In this document: positions 12,196-23,592 of the stretch, piece by piece
Numbering within the stretch: the first letter of the stretch is position 1
Layout: each line of letters begins with the position of its first letter
Source of the DNA: Nepenthes gracilis
Taxonomy: Eukaryota > Streptophyta > Magnoliopsida > Caryophyllales > Nepenthaceae
Assembly: GCA_033239525.1 (NCBI GenBank)
Contig: BSYO01000038.1
Span: forward strand, 5,707,041 to 5,771,040
DNA length: 64,000 nucleotides
Reading direction: 5' to 3'
The notes under the pieces: model-generated
Databases searched by the model: none
Seen by the model: only the letters and a program-made list of their open reading frames with translations
What the model was told of the DNA's origin: nothing
Position numbers and translations under genes: made by a program

Positions 12196-13788
12196 AAAAG
12201 AGATATCTTACGCTTCATCCGAATCTTGTGCAAAAGTTTAGGTTAGAGTAAGTTAGATTGAATAAGTAGATGAAGGTATAGGATGATTAAGTTAGATTAG
12301 ATAGTTCTAGTTATCCTAGTTTAAGTAAGTTAGGCTAGAACAAAGTTAGGAATAGTAGTTAAGTTTGAATGTCTAGCATGCGGTGTCCTACTTAGTGTTC
12401 GAGTCATGAGGTAACATGCATTGTTCTTGTTTCAGAAAAGATATTAGCAGCTAACGCATGCCACCAAGACGGAGGTTGATGCGTGGAGGCGGTCAACTAC
12501 GTGACTAAGAAGGTAAGTACATGAAGTTGTTTGGAAGGATGGCGAGACTTAAAAGTTTTGGAAGATCTAGTTCGGGAGAGAAGCTGTAGGGGGATATATT
12601 AATGATTAAATTAGGTTGATCTTGATCCGAGGACTAAGAGTAGGGAGCTTAATAGCATGGCAAGTGAGTCGGATGGGGTGAAATCAACGACTCGAGGTCA
12701 ATATAATTTGGAGTCAATTTCTGGTGTCAGCGAATCCAAAGATGTCGATTTATGATCGATTTAGTAATAATCAAGTGCCTGAATTTTTGGGTGGTACGGA
12801 TCCTGTAGAAGTTGAAATGTAGATCCTGAGAATTGAAATAGTGTTTATGGTGACCCAATGTCTGGGAGGTGATAAAGTAATTTTTGCCTTAGATAAATTT
12901 GAAGGTAAAGAGTCATGAGTCGAGAAGATAAAGAGATATCACGGAATATATTTGTGGATATTTTTACGGATAAATATCTTTCAATGAGTTTTTAGGAGAA
13001 TATTTCAAATTGTGGGCAGTCAGTCACATGATCAAGGATTGTCCTTATCCCATGGGTCGGACAGTGAAAAAGTCTAGTGCCTTAGATTGGGGTTTTACGG
13101 TATAGGCACAAGGTGTAGAGGTGTCATTTACCGTGGTGGAAGGTAGGTTTTTAAATTTTAACATTTCAGTATATATGTTATTTTGGATTCTGAATTTATA
13201 TTTTTATTTGTATTTCCTAAATTTATTCATTCATTCAAGGATTATAGCCTTTATACTAGTTATATCGAGGTCTACAATATTTTCATGGATCTGTAGATAC
13301 GACTGATTAGGCTGATTTGATTTCATATGTAGTGCTGAGGTTTGATATGATATTGGGAGTAATTGGGTTAGTGAGTCGCCATATTGGTATAAACTCTATC
13401 AGTAAGGATATTATATTTTGCAATCGAATTGTAAAATTTAAAGTATGAGGCAGAGTTGATTGAGTGACGACAAAATTAGTATTGTTTTGCCTGCAGGTTA
13501 TTTAGTAAGGATGTGTGCCAAGTTTATTCGGCAGATATGACCACAATCGGGAATTATTATGTGGTTATTAAGTATCTGATCTTATAATAATTTGAGGATG
13601 TTTTATAGAGGAAAGGATTAGCCTAGATTATCTTTTGATCATTAAATTAATGTTGATGTTGAGGATGTACCGGAATCGACACCGATTTTTAAAGATTTCT
13701 TATAGAATTGAAGAAGTATTAGTTGGGTGCCCGCCGTGGGATGCTTTAGAACTTTTGGGGTGAGTAAGATGAACCAATGAGGTTACAT
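12196..13788 (+). pseudogene. Gypsy element B gag, protease and RT N-terminus, decayed
   Basis: ATG at 12458 opens MPPRRRL, matching the gag start of element F (MPPRRQ). A gag core remnant follows near 12750-12900 (FYDRF, PEFLGGTDPVE). A protease remnant lies near 13120-13250, where the expected DSGS motif is degraded. The reverse-transcriptase N-terminus begins near 13700 and breaks at about 13788 within the segment equivalent to LRLCIDY, where poly(T)-headed foreign DNA begins. RT resumes at about 42729. Confidence 0.75.
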
Positions 13789-16316
13789 TTTTTTTGGTAA
13801 GTAATTAATTGTATTAAAATAAAAATAAAAATTATAAAAACCAATGTTCTATTACTAAATGTTTTGCCGACTTGGAGTTAGAACAAAGACACTAGGGCAT
13901 TCCCTGAGCACTATGTAACATAATATGAAACCAAAGTAAAAATACCAAAAGAAACAGTCGGAGATACACAAACTCGTAAAGATACCAAATGCTCCAAACC
14001 GGCCATCCATACCAGGAGATTCATTCCATCCACTTCTTCCAAACCGGCCATCCATTCTGAGAAATCCATTCCGACCAACCATCCATAACCATTCGTTCCA
14101 CATCATCCAACCGAAGACCAATCCATCCATAACTGCCCACCGAAGACCAATCCATCCATATCTGTCAATCCATTTTGGGAAAATCATCCAACCGCATACA
14201 AAACCAATCCATCCTTCTTTGTGAACCAGGAAAACCATTTCGCCTGTAATTCTATACTGGACTTTCATCCCACCCCTTCTGCCAAATGGCAAGCCATACC
14301 AAGAACTACATTCCGTCCAATTCTAGCGAACCGGGCATCCATTTTGAAAAATCCATTTCGACCATATCTTTCCACAATCCGAGACAAAGGACCGACTAGA
14401 GGCTACCAAATCGGCAAAAAGACGTATTCCGGCAAACAAAGGTATACCGTCTGGAATGCCAACTACTTATTTATTTATTTATTTTTCCTTACCCATACTA
14501 GTAATAACACCATACCGGGCATGGCACAAACTTGCCCACACAAGCATACCAGCAAAGGGCGCCAAACCGGCAAGTGGGCTTATTCCAACATAAGGCATAT
14601 ACCGGCAACCAAATAGGATTATGGCATTCTATCCAGAATGCTCTCCTTTTTTTTATTAGAAAAGGACTCAACTAGTACAAACTACATACTCGCAGAAAGT
14701 AAAAGATCGACCAAAGGAGAAAGTAAAAGATCGGCAAAGGCTTCTTCAAACCGAATAAACCAAAGATACCATGACATATCGCACAAACGAAGCTAAATTC
14801 CAAACCGGTAAAGAAAGGCATACTTTCCGGAATGCCTACTTTTTTTTTTTTCCTCTGGGAATAAACCTCCATACCAGTACCATACCGACAATTGCACAAA
14901 CTCGACTAAATTCCAAACCGGTAAAAACATCATGACCAAAGGCTTCCAAAGAGTACAATGACAAAGCCCAAAGGCATCCCATCTGGAATGCCTACTTTTT
15001 TCTTCCGCTTGGCGAGGAACCAAATTGGTAAAAAGACTCAAGAGTACATGTGTATATATATATATATATATATATATTTACCTATACCGATAATAACACC
15101 ATACCGGGCATTGCACAAACCTACCCGCATAAGCATACGGCAAAGGATTATGACACCAATGCTCTTGCAAGACCCAAAAGTTTGTTTTAAAAAAAAAAAA
15201 AAAAAATGGGCTCATTCAACTTGCGTTGCCCGGAATAAGGGGAAGCGTTTGGATAAAGCGTAGTGCAGGCATAAGGCATCATGGGCGGTGGTTACAGGCG
15301 GATTGGGCGTAAGTGAGCTTGGGATTTTGGAGTGAAATAGCAAAAACAGCCCAAATGTCAAACCATGGGATTACGGCACTCTATCATTTATGAATGCTCT
15401 TTTTTTTATTAGTCCAAAATGACTCAGGCATTGGTTGGAAATTTTACAAACTACATACTCAAGTACTTGAGAAAGTATATGAAAGATCGAACAAACAACC
15501 AAAGGCTTCAAAAACCAAACTATAAATAAGAGTCAGCACAACATATCGGCAAACAAAGTAAAAGAAAGGCATACCATCTGGAATGCCTACTTTTTTTCTT
15601 CCGCTTGGAATAAACCTCCATACCAGTACCATACTGGCAACTACACAAACCCAACTAAATTCCAAACCAGTAAAAACCTCATATGAAAAATATTCTAGCC
15701 GGCAAGAGTACATTTCGCCCAAAGGCATCCATCTCCGGCAAAAAAAAAAATTCCATCAAGGAGTAAAGATCGGAAAGACTCCATATATATAAAATATATA
15801 TATATTTACCCCGGTAAATTTAACTTCCGAATGAGACCTAATAACACCGGAAATTCGAAGGTCTCGAATTTTGAAGGCATCGAAAAAGGTCACAATCCTG
15901 CCCACACAAGCATACCAATAAAGGGCTCCAAACCGGCAAGTGGGCTCATTTTGAAAAACATAAGGCACCGGAAATTTAAAGAAAATTCTATTACGGAAAG
16001 ACACTTTGGCAAATTGAACAATGAAGATTATGCAAATTATGACACTCTATCTGGAATGCTCTCCTTTATTATTTTTTTATTTTTTGGAAAAGGACTCAAC
16101 AAATACAAACTACATACCCGCAAAAAGCAAAAGACTTACCAAAGGCTTCTAAATTGGCACAAAGATGCATACTGACAAACAAGGTAAAAGAAAGGAATAC
16201 CATTCAAAATGTCTACTTCTTCCTTTTTTTTCCTTCCAGAACACCAACCAAACTGTCAACTACACCCACGTCTACAGGCGATTGTCAAGCAGTCAGTTGG
16301 CCATCCAGATGGCCCC
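13789..16316 (-). mobile_element. Poly(A)-tailed non-LTR insert (family N) built of ~0.7-kb repeats
   Basis: The left edge is a T run followed by GGTAAGTAA, that is a minus-strand 3' end TTACTTACC-A(n), shared with inserts at 17849, 26848, 38888 and 44543. Next to it is the family 3' block with GTTTTGCCGACTTGGAG. The body is a decayed array. A landmark resembling TATGGCACTCTATCTGGAATG recurs at about 14622, 15369 and 16039 (spacing about 750 and 670 bp), with subrepeats rich in ACCGG (CATACCAGTACCATACCG, CTGGAATGCCTACTTTTTT). I see no coding sequence. Confidence 0.6.
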
Positions 16317-17386
16317 ATTTTTTTTGATTTGGATAAGAGGATAAGCATTGAATAAAACCTACTACCCCGCCAGACCACAAATCTCATACCTCATAAGGTT
16401 ATCCTCCTCCTTGTATCCAATCCTCGGACTACTTACCCTCAGACAACCATCCATAACGTGCCTCACCTAAGCACTGCAACCAACATCCTCCTGAATCATG
16501 TTACCCTCTTCACCAAATGCTAGTGTAGAGCAAGGAACCTAAAGTCTGTTGACACGGAGGTAGCTGAAAGCTCCAACCTATTTCGAACGGTATCTGTTAT
16601 CCTGGCAATCACTTGGTGCACATCTCTGACTTCTGGATTGTTAAAAACACGATGGTTCTGTTCCATCCAGATGAAGTAGGTGGTTGCAGCTAGTGTAGGG
16701 TGGAATGACAAGGCTATTGCATTTTTAGCCTTCCATCTACTTGCTGCCCAACGGGTATTGCGCCCCATTCTTGATAGGGACAATATATCCCAAATGCCAG
16801 TGTAGAGCAAGGAACCTAAAGTTTGTGGCACAAGAGGAAGCTGAAAGCTCCAACTTATTTCGGACGGTATCTGTTATCCGGGCAATCACTTGGTGCACAT
16901 CTCTGACTTCTAGATTGTTAAAAACACGATGGTTCCGTTCCATCCAGATGAAGTAGGTGGTTGCAGCTAGTGTAGGGCAGAATGACAAGGCTATTGCATT
17001 TTTACCCTTCCATCTACTTGCTGTCCAACGGGTATTTGCGCCCCATTCTTGATAGGGACAATATATCCCAACCTTGAGACATATTTGTTGCCTTACATCA
17101 GTAGTGAAGTTACATTTGAATAATAAATGATCATGACTTTCAATCTCATTGCTGCAAAAGGGGCAGTTGACAGAAAGGTTCATGAAGCAGCTAAAGCGAT
17201 CCAAAGTACTAAGTCATCCACGAATATACAACCATAGAATAAAAGCATTGGCAGGGATGTGGTGAGGGCCCCAAACAAGAGAGGCCCACTCAACCTCTTT
17301 TCTCATACTCTGAAACAGCTTGTAAGCTGATTTAATAGAGAACCTTCCATCAATGCTGGCTTGCCAATGGATCGAGTCACACTTGT
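16317..17386 (-). pseudogene. LINE ORF2 C-terminus (zf-RVT domain) and 3' UTR, left part
   Basis: The minus strand encodes the zinc-binding reverse-transcriptase-associated domain at the end of plant L1-type ORF2: DSIHWQASIDGRFSIKSAY at about 17330-17385, then CPFCSNEIESHDHLLFKC at about 17110-17165. The 3' UTR ends at an A tract (minus) at about 16317-16325. The frame runs on directly from the LINE piece at 42168, across the copia insertion. The inner ~280 bp are duplicated in tandem. Stops make it non-functional. Confidence 0.85.
16514..17070 (-). repeat. ~280-bp tandem duplication inside the LINE
   Basis: Copy 1 (16514-16790) and copy 2 (16791-17070) are about 93% alike by eye; both include CATCCAGATGAAGTAGGTGG and end CAATATATCCCA. 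The duplication repeats the coding stretch after the zinc-finger segment. Confidence 0.9.
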
Positions 17387-17834
17387 GAAAAAAGATTTTT
17401 TGTCCCAAATTATACAACAATATTTCAACCTCGTGCAATAAAAGCGGAAGCAGTAAAAAATTAAATATTCAATACACGTAATGAATATTTATTTCTAAAT
17501 GCCAACAATAATAATAAGTATACGAAATATATATGATAATAAGCAATAATAAAAAGATAATTTTTTGGTTACGAAGGAAAAATTTGATACCCACGATAAT
17601 CGAGAAAACTCCTTCGGGTTTTAACTGTCAGGGAAGAAATGCACTAACAAAATCTACTTACAGATTGGGTAGTAATGATATGCTAACCTAACCGACTTAC
17701 TCCCGTCTTGTGATCGCTATTAAGGAATTCCTTGGATTTGTTCGTGGTAGCGAAACCAGATACCTTTCGATCTTCATGTTAATCTTTTCTCTCAAATCGT
17801 TTGAAATAGCATACACGACTAGATCCCCTTTTCC

Positions 17835-18648
17835 AACGTACCGACGTCCCGTGCGCTGTTACAGGATGAACCCCTCAACCAACCTGTGTTTACTGAGGCG
17901 TATTGTATGGAATCTTTTTTGGTAGTGGTATACTGGTCTGCTGCAGGGATCTAACGTTGCTGTTGCGCGGGGCTGTGTGTCGACATATCAGATGCCAATT
18001 CCCGCTGAAGCTCGTTGGTTTTGGACACTTGAGCTGGATGTAAAATGGTGCTGGAGATGACAGCTAAAAGTGTTATAAATCTCTGTTGCTGGTTTCGTGG
18101 ATCTCAGTTGTGCTGCGTTGACTCCTGATGTGTTGATATGGGATGAAGTCCTCATTCAATTGTGCGGCTGGTCCCGGGTGGAGCCTTGATGCTGATGCTA
18201 GCCCTGTTTTTTTTACAGCGTGAGATGGGGTTTTTTTTTTTTTTGTATGAAAATTCCTGTGGTCATGTTATCCTGTGGTCGGGGATTGTTGCTGCTTTAG
18301 TTTCATGGAGTGCTGCCGCTTGACTGATCAGTTACGATGGATCTGGTGTCTCGAAGCCGTCTCCTTTTGGTGTTTCTATTGATGCATGTTGAGTTTATGT
18401 TGAGTATGCTGAACCTGTTTTGATAGAACCCAATTTTTTGTTAATTAGGTTAATCGGCGTTCCTCCTAGAGGGTTTTTCATTTGTTTTTTTTATGACTTT
18501 CCTGTTGTACTAGAAGCTCGGGGTATGCCCTAGCGGTTTATGTTTTTACTCCAAGTCAAAATACTTGGAGTAAAAACATAGATTCTGTAATTTTTTTCTC
18601 CCTATAATCCAAAATACTTACTTACCAAAAAAAAAACGTACCGACGTC
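17835..18648 (+). mobile_element. 5'-truncated LINE/SINE-like insert (17849-18634) with 14-bp target duplication
   Basis: The duplication AACGTACCGACGTC lies at 17835-17848 and 18635-18648. The paralogous position in the 5' LTR (about 41527-41550) lacks the insert. The 786-bp body ends AATACTTACTTACC plus an A run, the same 3' end as family N. It contains a strong hairpin (18539-18580) and no recognisable coding sequence. Poly(A) plus a long duplication indicates target-primed reverse transcription. Confidence 0.9.
18539..18580 (+). promoter_or_regulatory. Perfect 18-bp-stem hairpin near the 3' end of the non-LTR insert
   Basis: Arms 18539-18556 and 18563-18580 are perfect reverse complements around the loop CAAAAT. 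The core CTCCAAGT/ACTTGGAG is found at the same distance from the tail in other family N inserts. It is a possible recognition structure for the LINE reverse transcriptase (inference). Confidence 0.8.
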
Positions 18649-19141
18649 TCCAATGAAGGTAGAAGGGTAGAAATAATGGATCGATAAAGAGAATGTGTTA
18701 GGAAAACTTGTTAATACATGAAGCACAACAATAAATGATTAGTTTTCTCAATTGGAGCGAGATTAGAGAAGTAAAATCGGAATATTTCTCAAGGAGAGGT
18801 GCTCCAAAATGCTCAATCAAAAGCTAGGCTAAAAGAATTATGGTGCTTATATATAAAGGGCTTGAAAAATAGTTTTAAGAAATTTGCTCGTTGCTGCGGC
18901 GCTCGAGCGTAGGGCTTCAGGATTTTGTCCTGAAGCGGGTGGAGAGCTCACGGCGAGCGCAGGGCTTCAGGATTTTGGGCTCGAGCAAGTGGAGAGTTTA
19001 TGTCAGACGTGGGATTCCTGAAAGCCGGAATGGACAGTTACGAAAATATATTGATACAACACTTCAAGGAAACACAACCCGATATCAACACAAGATTACA
19101 TATGGTCATGGAATATGCTAATCATAAAAATGACCCTAATA

Positions 19142-19759
19142 ATCTCCTCCTTTGGTAATTCTGTGACAAACTTAGAAAATAAAGAAATACAAGTGAAGCA
19201 TGGGTTCAAACACCATTGAGATAGAACTCGTGTATATAAAAATCTACACCTAGAGAAAAATATAAATAATACAATAAAAAAACATAAAAATCTATACTAG
19301 CACTATTGTGTTGATGCTGTGACTGCCGCGTCGATACTATAACTTTGTTGCTTGGTTAAACAGGGTTAGTACAAAAAGGTATAATATAAGATGATATAAG
19401 AAGACGGTAACAATAGAAGAAGAAAAATAATATGCAGCAGTAAAATGAATAAATGGCAAGACAGAAATAAAGATAAAGTTAGCAAAAGAAATACAAGTAG
19501 TACAAAAATCCAAGAAGAACTCCCCCTCACAAAAATAATAATGTCTTCTCCTAACATAAAGAATAAAGTCTCCCCCTAACATAAAGAATAACGTCTCCCC
19601 TAAAGTACATAGAGTCTCCCCCTATCAAAATGAAACGGATCTCCTCCTTTTTGTCATGAAGAGCCAAAGAGTGGCGATCACTCAGAGTCGAAAGAATCGC
19701 TGAAGGGCTGATGACCATAATGACGCCGCCACCAGCAAAGCTCAGCCTCCTGGGATTCC
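19142..19759 (-). promoter_or_regulatory. Copia polypurine tracts and 3' non-coding region
   Basis: The tract next to the LTR is AAAGGAGGAGAT on the minus strand (19142-19153). Further right, 19519-19648 holds five to six copies of a GGGGGAGA-type purine motif, some within a longer unit (minus TTATGTTAGGGGGAGAC). No gene is seen in this stretch. Confidence 0.7.
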
Positions 19760-20856
19760 AAGTGGCTATCCAAATGCTCAAAACCAGCAAACAAATACAA
19801 CTGTAGCTAAGACTGGGAAGTAAGGATCCGATCCTGCGAGGAATACAAATGCTCAAATCGATCATCAAGATGGGATAGTTGGTCCATCAGAGCTGCTGAG
19901 GAAGAGGTGGAGTGCCGGTGAGGAGCAGACGGTCCGGGACCCAAGGGGTTAGGGAAGGATGATGCAGAGCCAGATGGACCATTCTCAGGCTGATAGGTAG
20001 GCACCGTAGGGAGAGGTTCATTGAACGGCTCCTAGGGGTCCAAAGCAAAGTGACGCGAGTGGGACTGACTCTGAGTAAAAGTGGTGGAGGTGATGGGGCG
20101 AGTGAGTTGGAGACGAGGAAGATTGGAAAAAGGATGATCGAGGCCAGCAAGCAGCTGCTGAATAAGGCACTTGTGGGGAAGAGTATCCTCTTTACGGGCG
20201 GAAAAGTGGGAGATAATGTGAGAAGTGATATGAAACAACAAGTCTATGGGCAGATCACTCAGTAGAACATACAAAAACAAGTCTTTGTCCATGGGAATGG
20301 ACAAAAAGTGAGAGACAGGGAAAAGATTCGTGAGCATGATGCGGCTCACGACCAGACGCCGGGGAGAGGAAGGAGGTATTAAAGGCTCGCCCATTCCACT
20401 CCGTAGGGACACCATGGATGAATGTAGCAACCTCATTGGGATGAGGCTGGGAGAATAAAGGAAAGGGGTAGGCCGGGTTTGTCACCCGATGAAGGCCAAG
20501 AACGTGTGCAATCACATCCGAAGTAATTCGGATATGTGCCCCCATACAAAGGTGGAGAAGGAATTGGAGGAAGTCTCGTGAATATTAAAATAGAACTTTT
20601 GAATAAGAATAAGAGATGGAGCAATCAAACTGGTGAGGATTGGCTCCCAACGACGGTCAGTGAAGACAGAAGATATGGAGGGGTCGAGGAAGTCAATGCC
20701 GATTTTCTGTTCAAGGGAAAGTTACCGATGGGACATGTGGGTGATGAATAAGGCCTTAGCCGCGGGACTAATAAAATGATCGAGAGCGGAGAGCCCACTC
20801 AACCGATTGAGTTTGCCGATCGATTTTCGTGCCAAGGGTTTTCTCGGGGCCGACAT
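19760..20856 (-). pseudogene. Extra ORF downstream of copia pol (plant-transposon-protein-like domain)
   Basis: Starts with ATG at 20856 (MSAPRKPLARKSIGKLNRL) and continues, after a stop (HR*LSLEQ) and a frameshift near 20540, through RITSDVIAHVLGLHRV, a hydrophobic middle (SHFLSIPMDKDLFLYVLL) and DTLPHKCLIQQLL, to a Pro/Ser-rich end with a short coiled-coil-like stretch (LMDQLSHLDDRFEHLYSSQD). This pattern matches the putative plant transposon protein domain found in many SIRE-, Athila- and Ogre-type elements; its function is unknown. Position after RNase H is that of the env-like ORF in SIRE/Maximus elements. It is broken here. Confidence 0.65.
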
Positions 20857-21877
20857 CTGAAAGATACAAAAAAAGTCTAAGGACACTGAAATAAGGTTAT
20901 ATCGAAGCCCGCATTTAATTATAGATATAGATATATTTGTTTATCGGTGCCCCTGTTTCTTTCTCCCCCCCCTTTTTGGGGAATGTGAAGGTGTGTGTTG
21001 TGTGAGCCACGAAGAGAGGCGCAGCGGCTAGTGGCACGAAGCAGCCGCTCGTGAACCATGCTAAGAAGCACCTGGCACAGCGTCAGAGGGCCAGGAACGT
21101 AGCCCCAGGCACCGGAAAGGCATGGTGAGTGACCGGATCCAAGTTGGATCCATGGGGGGTAGTGCCTAGCTGGAAGCACTAGATCCATGGTTATATCTAG
21201 GGTGTGCAAATGGATCCGAGACAGGGTTATGGAGGCGCCATTGATGTTGGAAGCACCAGGAAAATAGGGGAAGAGGATGGTAAAAGAACCATGGCCAACG
21301 CACAAGATCCATGTAAGAACTAGTGGATTTGGAGCAAATGGGTAAAGAAAGTGATAACACATGAGTAGATTCATCCAATGATGAAGGGAAGAGGTGCCGG
21401 TGGCGCCATTAATAGCGGATGGCAAAACCAGATATGGAAACAAAAAGAAAAGGGGAGAAATTACCTTGAAGACGCCCACAATAGAAAGAAAAGAGTGAAG
21501 ATCTAGAGGTGGATGAGTGAGAAAGGTGTAGTTGAAGATAGGAAAGCGTGCGAGCAGAGAGAGAGTGAATGAGGGTTTGGGCTGCCCACGCTGCTCGCTA
21601 GAAAATAAAGGGGAGCAGCGTGTCCTCGAGCCCATGGTAGGCGCATAGAGTGCGTGCCTCTTTTTTGTGTTATATTTGTGTTTTAAAAAATGACAAAAAA
21701 CCACACAAAAAATTTTTTTCCATTTAATGAAAAATTCATCCAAAAAAAATTGCCACATTCTCCCCTTGTTGGGAAAAAAAATATGCGTCATTCTTCAGGT
21801 GGCAAACACACACCGATGGCTATTTTCAAAAATTCAAGATGCGCACTATCTAAGGGTTTAGTGAGAATGTCGGCCAG
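20857..21877 (-). other. Copia spacer between RNase H and the extra ORF
   Basis: About 1 kb with no recognisable domain. A 290-residue minus-strand open frame (20919-21791) exists, but its composition is erratic and nothing in it resembles a known family. It may hold the leader or promoter of the extra ORF (inference). Confidence 0.4.
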
Positions 21878-23110
21878 TTAATTGTCGGTTGGAATATGTT
21901 CAAGTGATATGACTCGAGTTTCCACGAGCTCATGAATGAAATGATATCGAATATCGATATATTTGGTGCGGAAGTGTTGGACTGGATTTTTAGAAATATT
22001 TATAGCATTAGTATTGTCACAATAAATTAGTATAATATCTTGGACAATACCATAATCAAGAAGCATTTGTTTCATCCATAGGAGTTGTGCGCAACAACTT
22101 CCCATGGCAATGTATTCAGCTTTGGCTGTAGATAATGAGATGGAATTTTGTTTCTTACTCATCCAAGCCACCAAGTTGGAGCTGACATAAAAACATCCAC
22201 CGGAGGTACTCTTTCGATCATCAGCATTTCCAAGCCAATCTGTATCACAATATCCAGCCAAGGCAAAATTTAAGTCGTTAGACAAGAAAATCCCATAATC
22301 AGAAGTCCCATTGATGTAGCGAATAATACGCTTAACATCACCTAAATGGGATTCTTTTGGATCGAATTGATATCGAGCGCAAACACTGACACTGAATGCA
22401 ATGCCGGGTCGGCTAGCAGTCAAATACAGGAGACTACCAACCATACTTCAATAAAGAGTTGGATCGACGCTCTTGTCCACAGGATCACGATCCAGTTTTG
22501 ATGAAATGCTCATGGGTGATCGGGTATGTTTGGAGTTATCAAGCTTGAAGTGCTTGATAAGGTCATTGGCATATTTGGAATGGGAAATAACGGTACCGTG
22601 AGAGAGTTGCCGAATTTGTAAGCCAAGTATATGAGTTTTCCAACCATACTCATTTCGAATTCCAAAGCCATACAGTCTGCAAAGGAATGAGCATGAGAGT
22701 CCACAATAGCACCAAAAATAATATCATCAATAAAAACTTAGACTACCAACATACATTTTTAGTCATTTTTACAAATAAAGTTTTATCAACACTGCCCCGA
22801 ACAAAATCATGATCACTAAGGTATGATGTGAGATGCTCGTACCATACTTTGGGAGCTTCCTTGAGTCCGTATATAGCTTTTTTTAGCTTGTGCACATGGT
22901 CCAAAAATGCTGGATTCACAAACCCCTTTGGTTGTTCCACATAGACTTCCTCTTAAATGAAACCATTTAAGAATGCATTTTTTATATCCATTTGATACAA
23001 TTTAAATCCCATGGTACAAAACAATAGATAGAAGAATACGGGTGATATAGTCAATGCCTTCCACTTGAGTATATCCTTGAGCAATAATGTGAGCTTTATT
23101 TCGGGTGATA
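21878..23110 (-). pseudogene. Copia reverse transcriptase C-terminal half and RNase H
   Basis: From right to left: ENITRNKAHIIAQGYTQVEG next to the solo LTR, then QMDIKNAFLNGF and EQPKGFVNP...LKKAIYGLKEAPKVWYEHL at about 22780-22940. The catalytic segment follows as FIDDIIFG at about 22715-22740. Then comes the RNase H block at 21878-22444 (GYCDTDWLGNADDRKSTSG, SLSTAKAEYIAMGSCC, IHIRYHFI-type end). Stops and indels interrupt RT; the RNase H part keeps a 188-codon open frame. Confidence 0.9.
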
Positions 23111-23163
23111 TTTTCTGTAACGACCCAAAATTTTAAAACAAGAAAAATTTCAATCATCAAGTT

Positions 23164-23592
23164 CGGTCAACGCAAGTTGACCGGAAAACAAAATAAGAAA
23201 AGTACATCGGCTTAAGATGGAATCAAGTTCGGCCTTGATTTGGGAAAAAGAAGTCCGAATTTGCTTGAAAGAAAGCACTCCGGATTTCCGAAGTACAAAG
23301 AAGTCCGGATTTGCTTAAAAGAAGTCCGGATTCCCTTAGTAAAAAGCACTCCGGACTTCCGAAGTAAAAAGAAGTTCGGATTTAATGAAAATGAAGTCCA
23401 GTCCTGTAAGGCCGGAATGCGGTGTGTGCAAGGTAAGGACGGAGTAGTTTTGGGTTCAAAGAGATGAAAAGCCGAAGTTAAAGTAGATGAAGGAGTAATC
23501 CGGTCAACGAAAAATGTTGACCGGAAAAACATGAACAAATGAATAGAAATGAAAGGAGAACGAAATCCGGTCAACGCTCGATAGTTGACCGG
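23164..23592. promoter_or_regulatory. Three inverted W-box pairs in LTR E1
   Basis: CGGTCAAC/GTTGACCG pairs at 23164-23183, 23500-23524 and 23567-23592, separated by 4-8 bases. TTGACC is the W-box core bound by WRKY transcription factors. The same arrangement recurs in E2. Confidence 0.75.

Larger units (their letters stand above)
17387..19141 (-). repeat. 3' LTR of the copia element, split by a non-LTR insert
   Basis: Aligns with the 5' LTR at 41078-42167, for example around ATTCAATACACGTAATG and the CTCGAGCG-rich block (about 18895-18990 versus 41790-42010). Net length without the insert is about 955 bp, against 1,090 bp for the 5' LTR, so it has internal deletions. Many substitutions separate the two LTRs, so the insertion is old. 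A minus-strand TATA-like stretch is at about 18847-18855. Confidence 0.85.

Noticed and set aside
14221..14616. 131-codon open frame
   Set aside because: Falls within the ACCGG-rich repeat body of a non-LTR insert, with a simple-repeat TTTA run inside. No domain.
20919..21791. 290-codon minus-strand open frame, possible independent gene
   Set aside because: Lies in the spacer of the copia element. I recognise no domain and composition is erratic; kept only as a spacer note.
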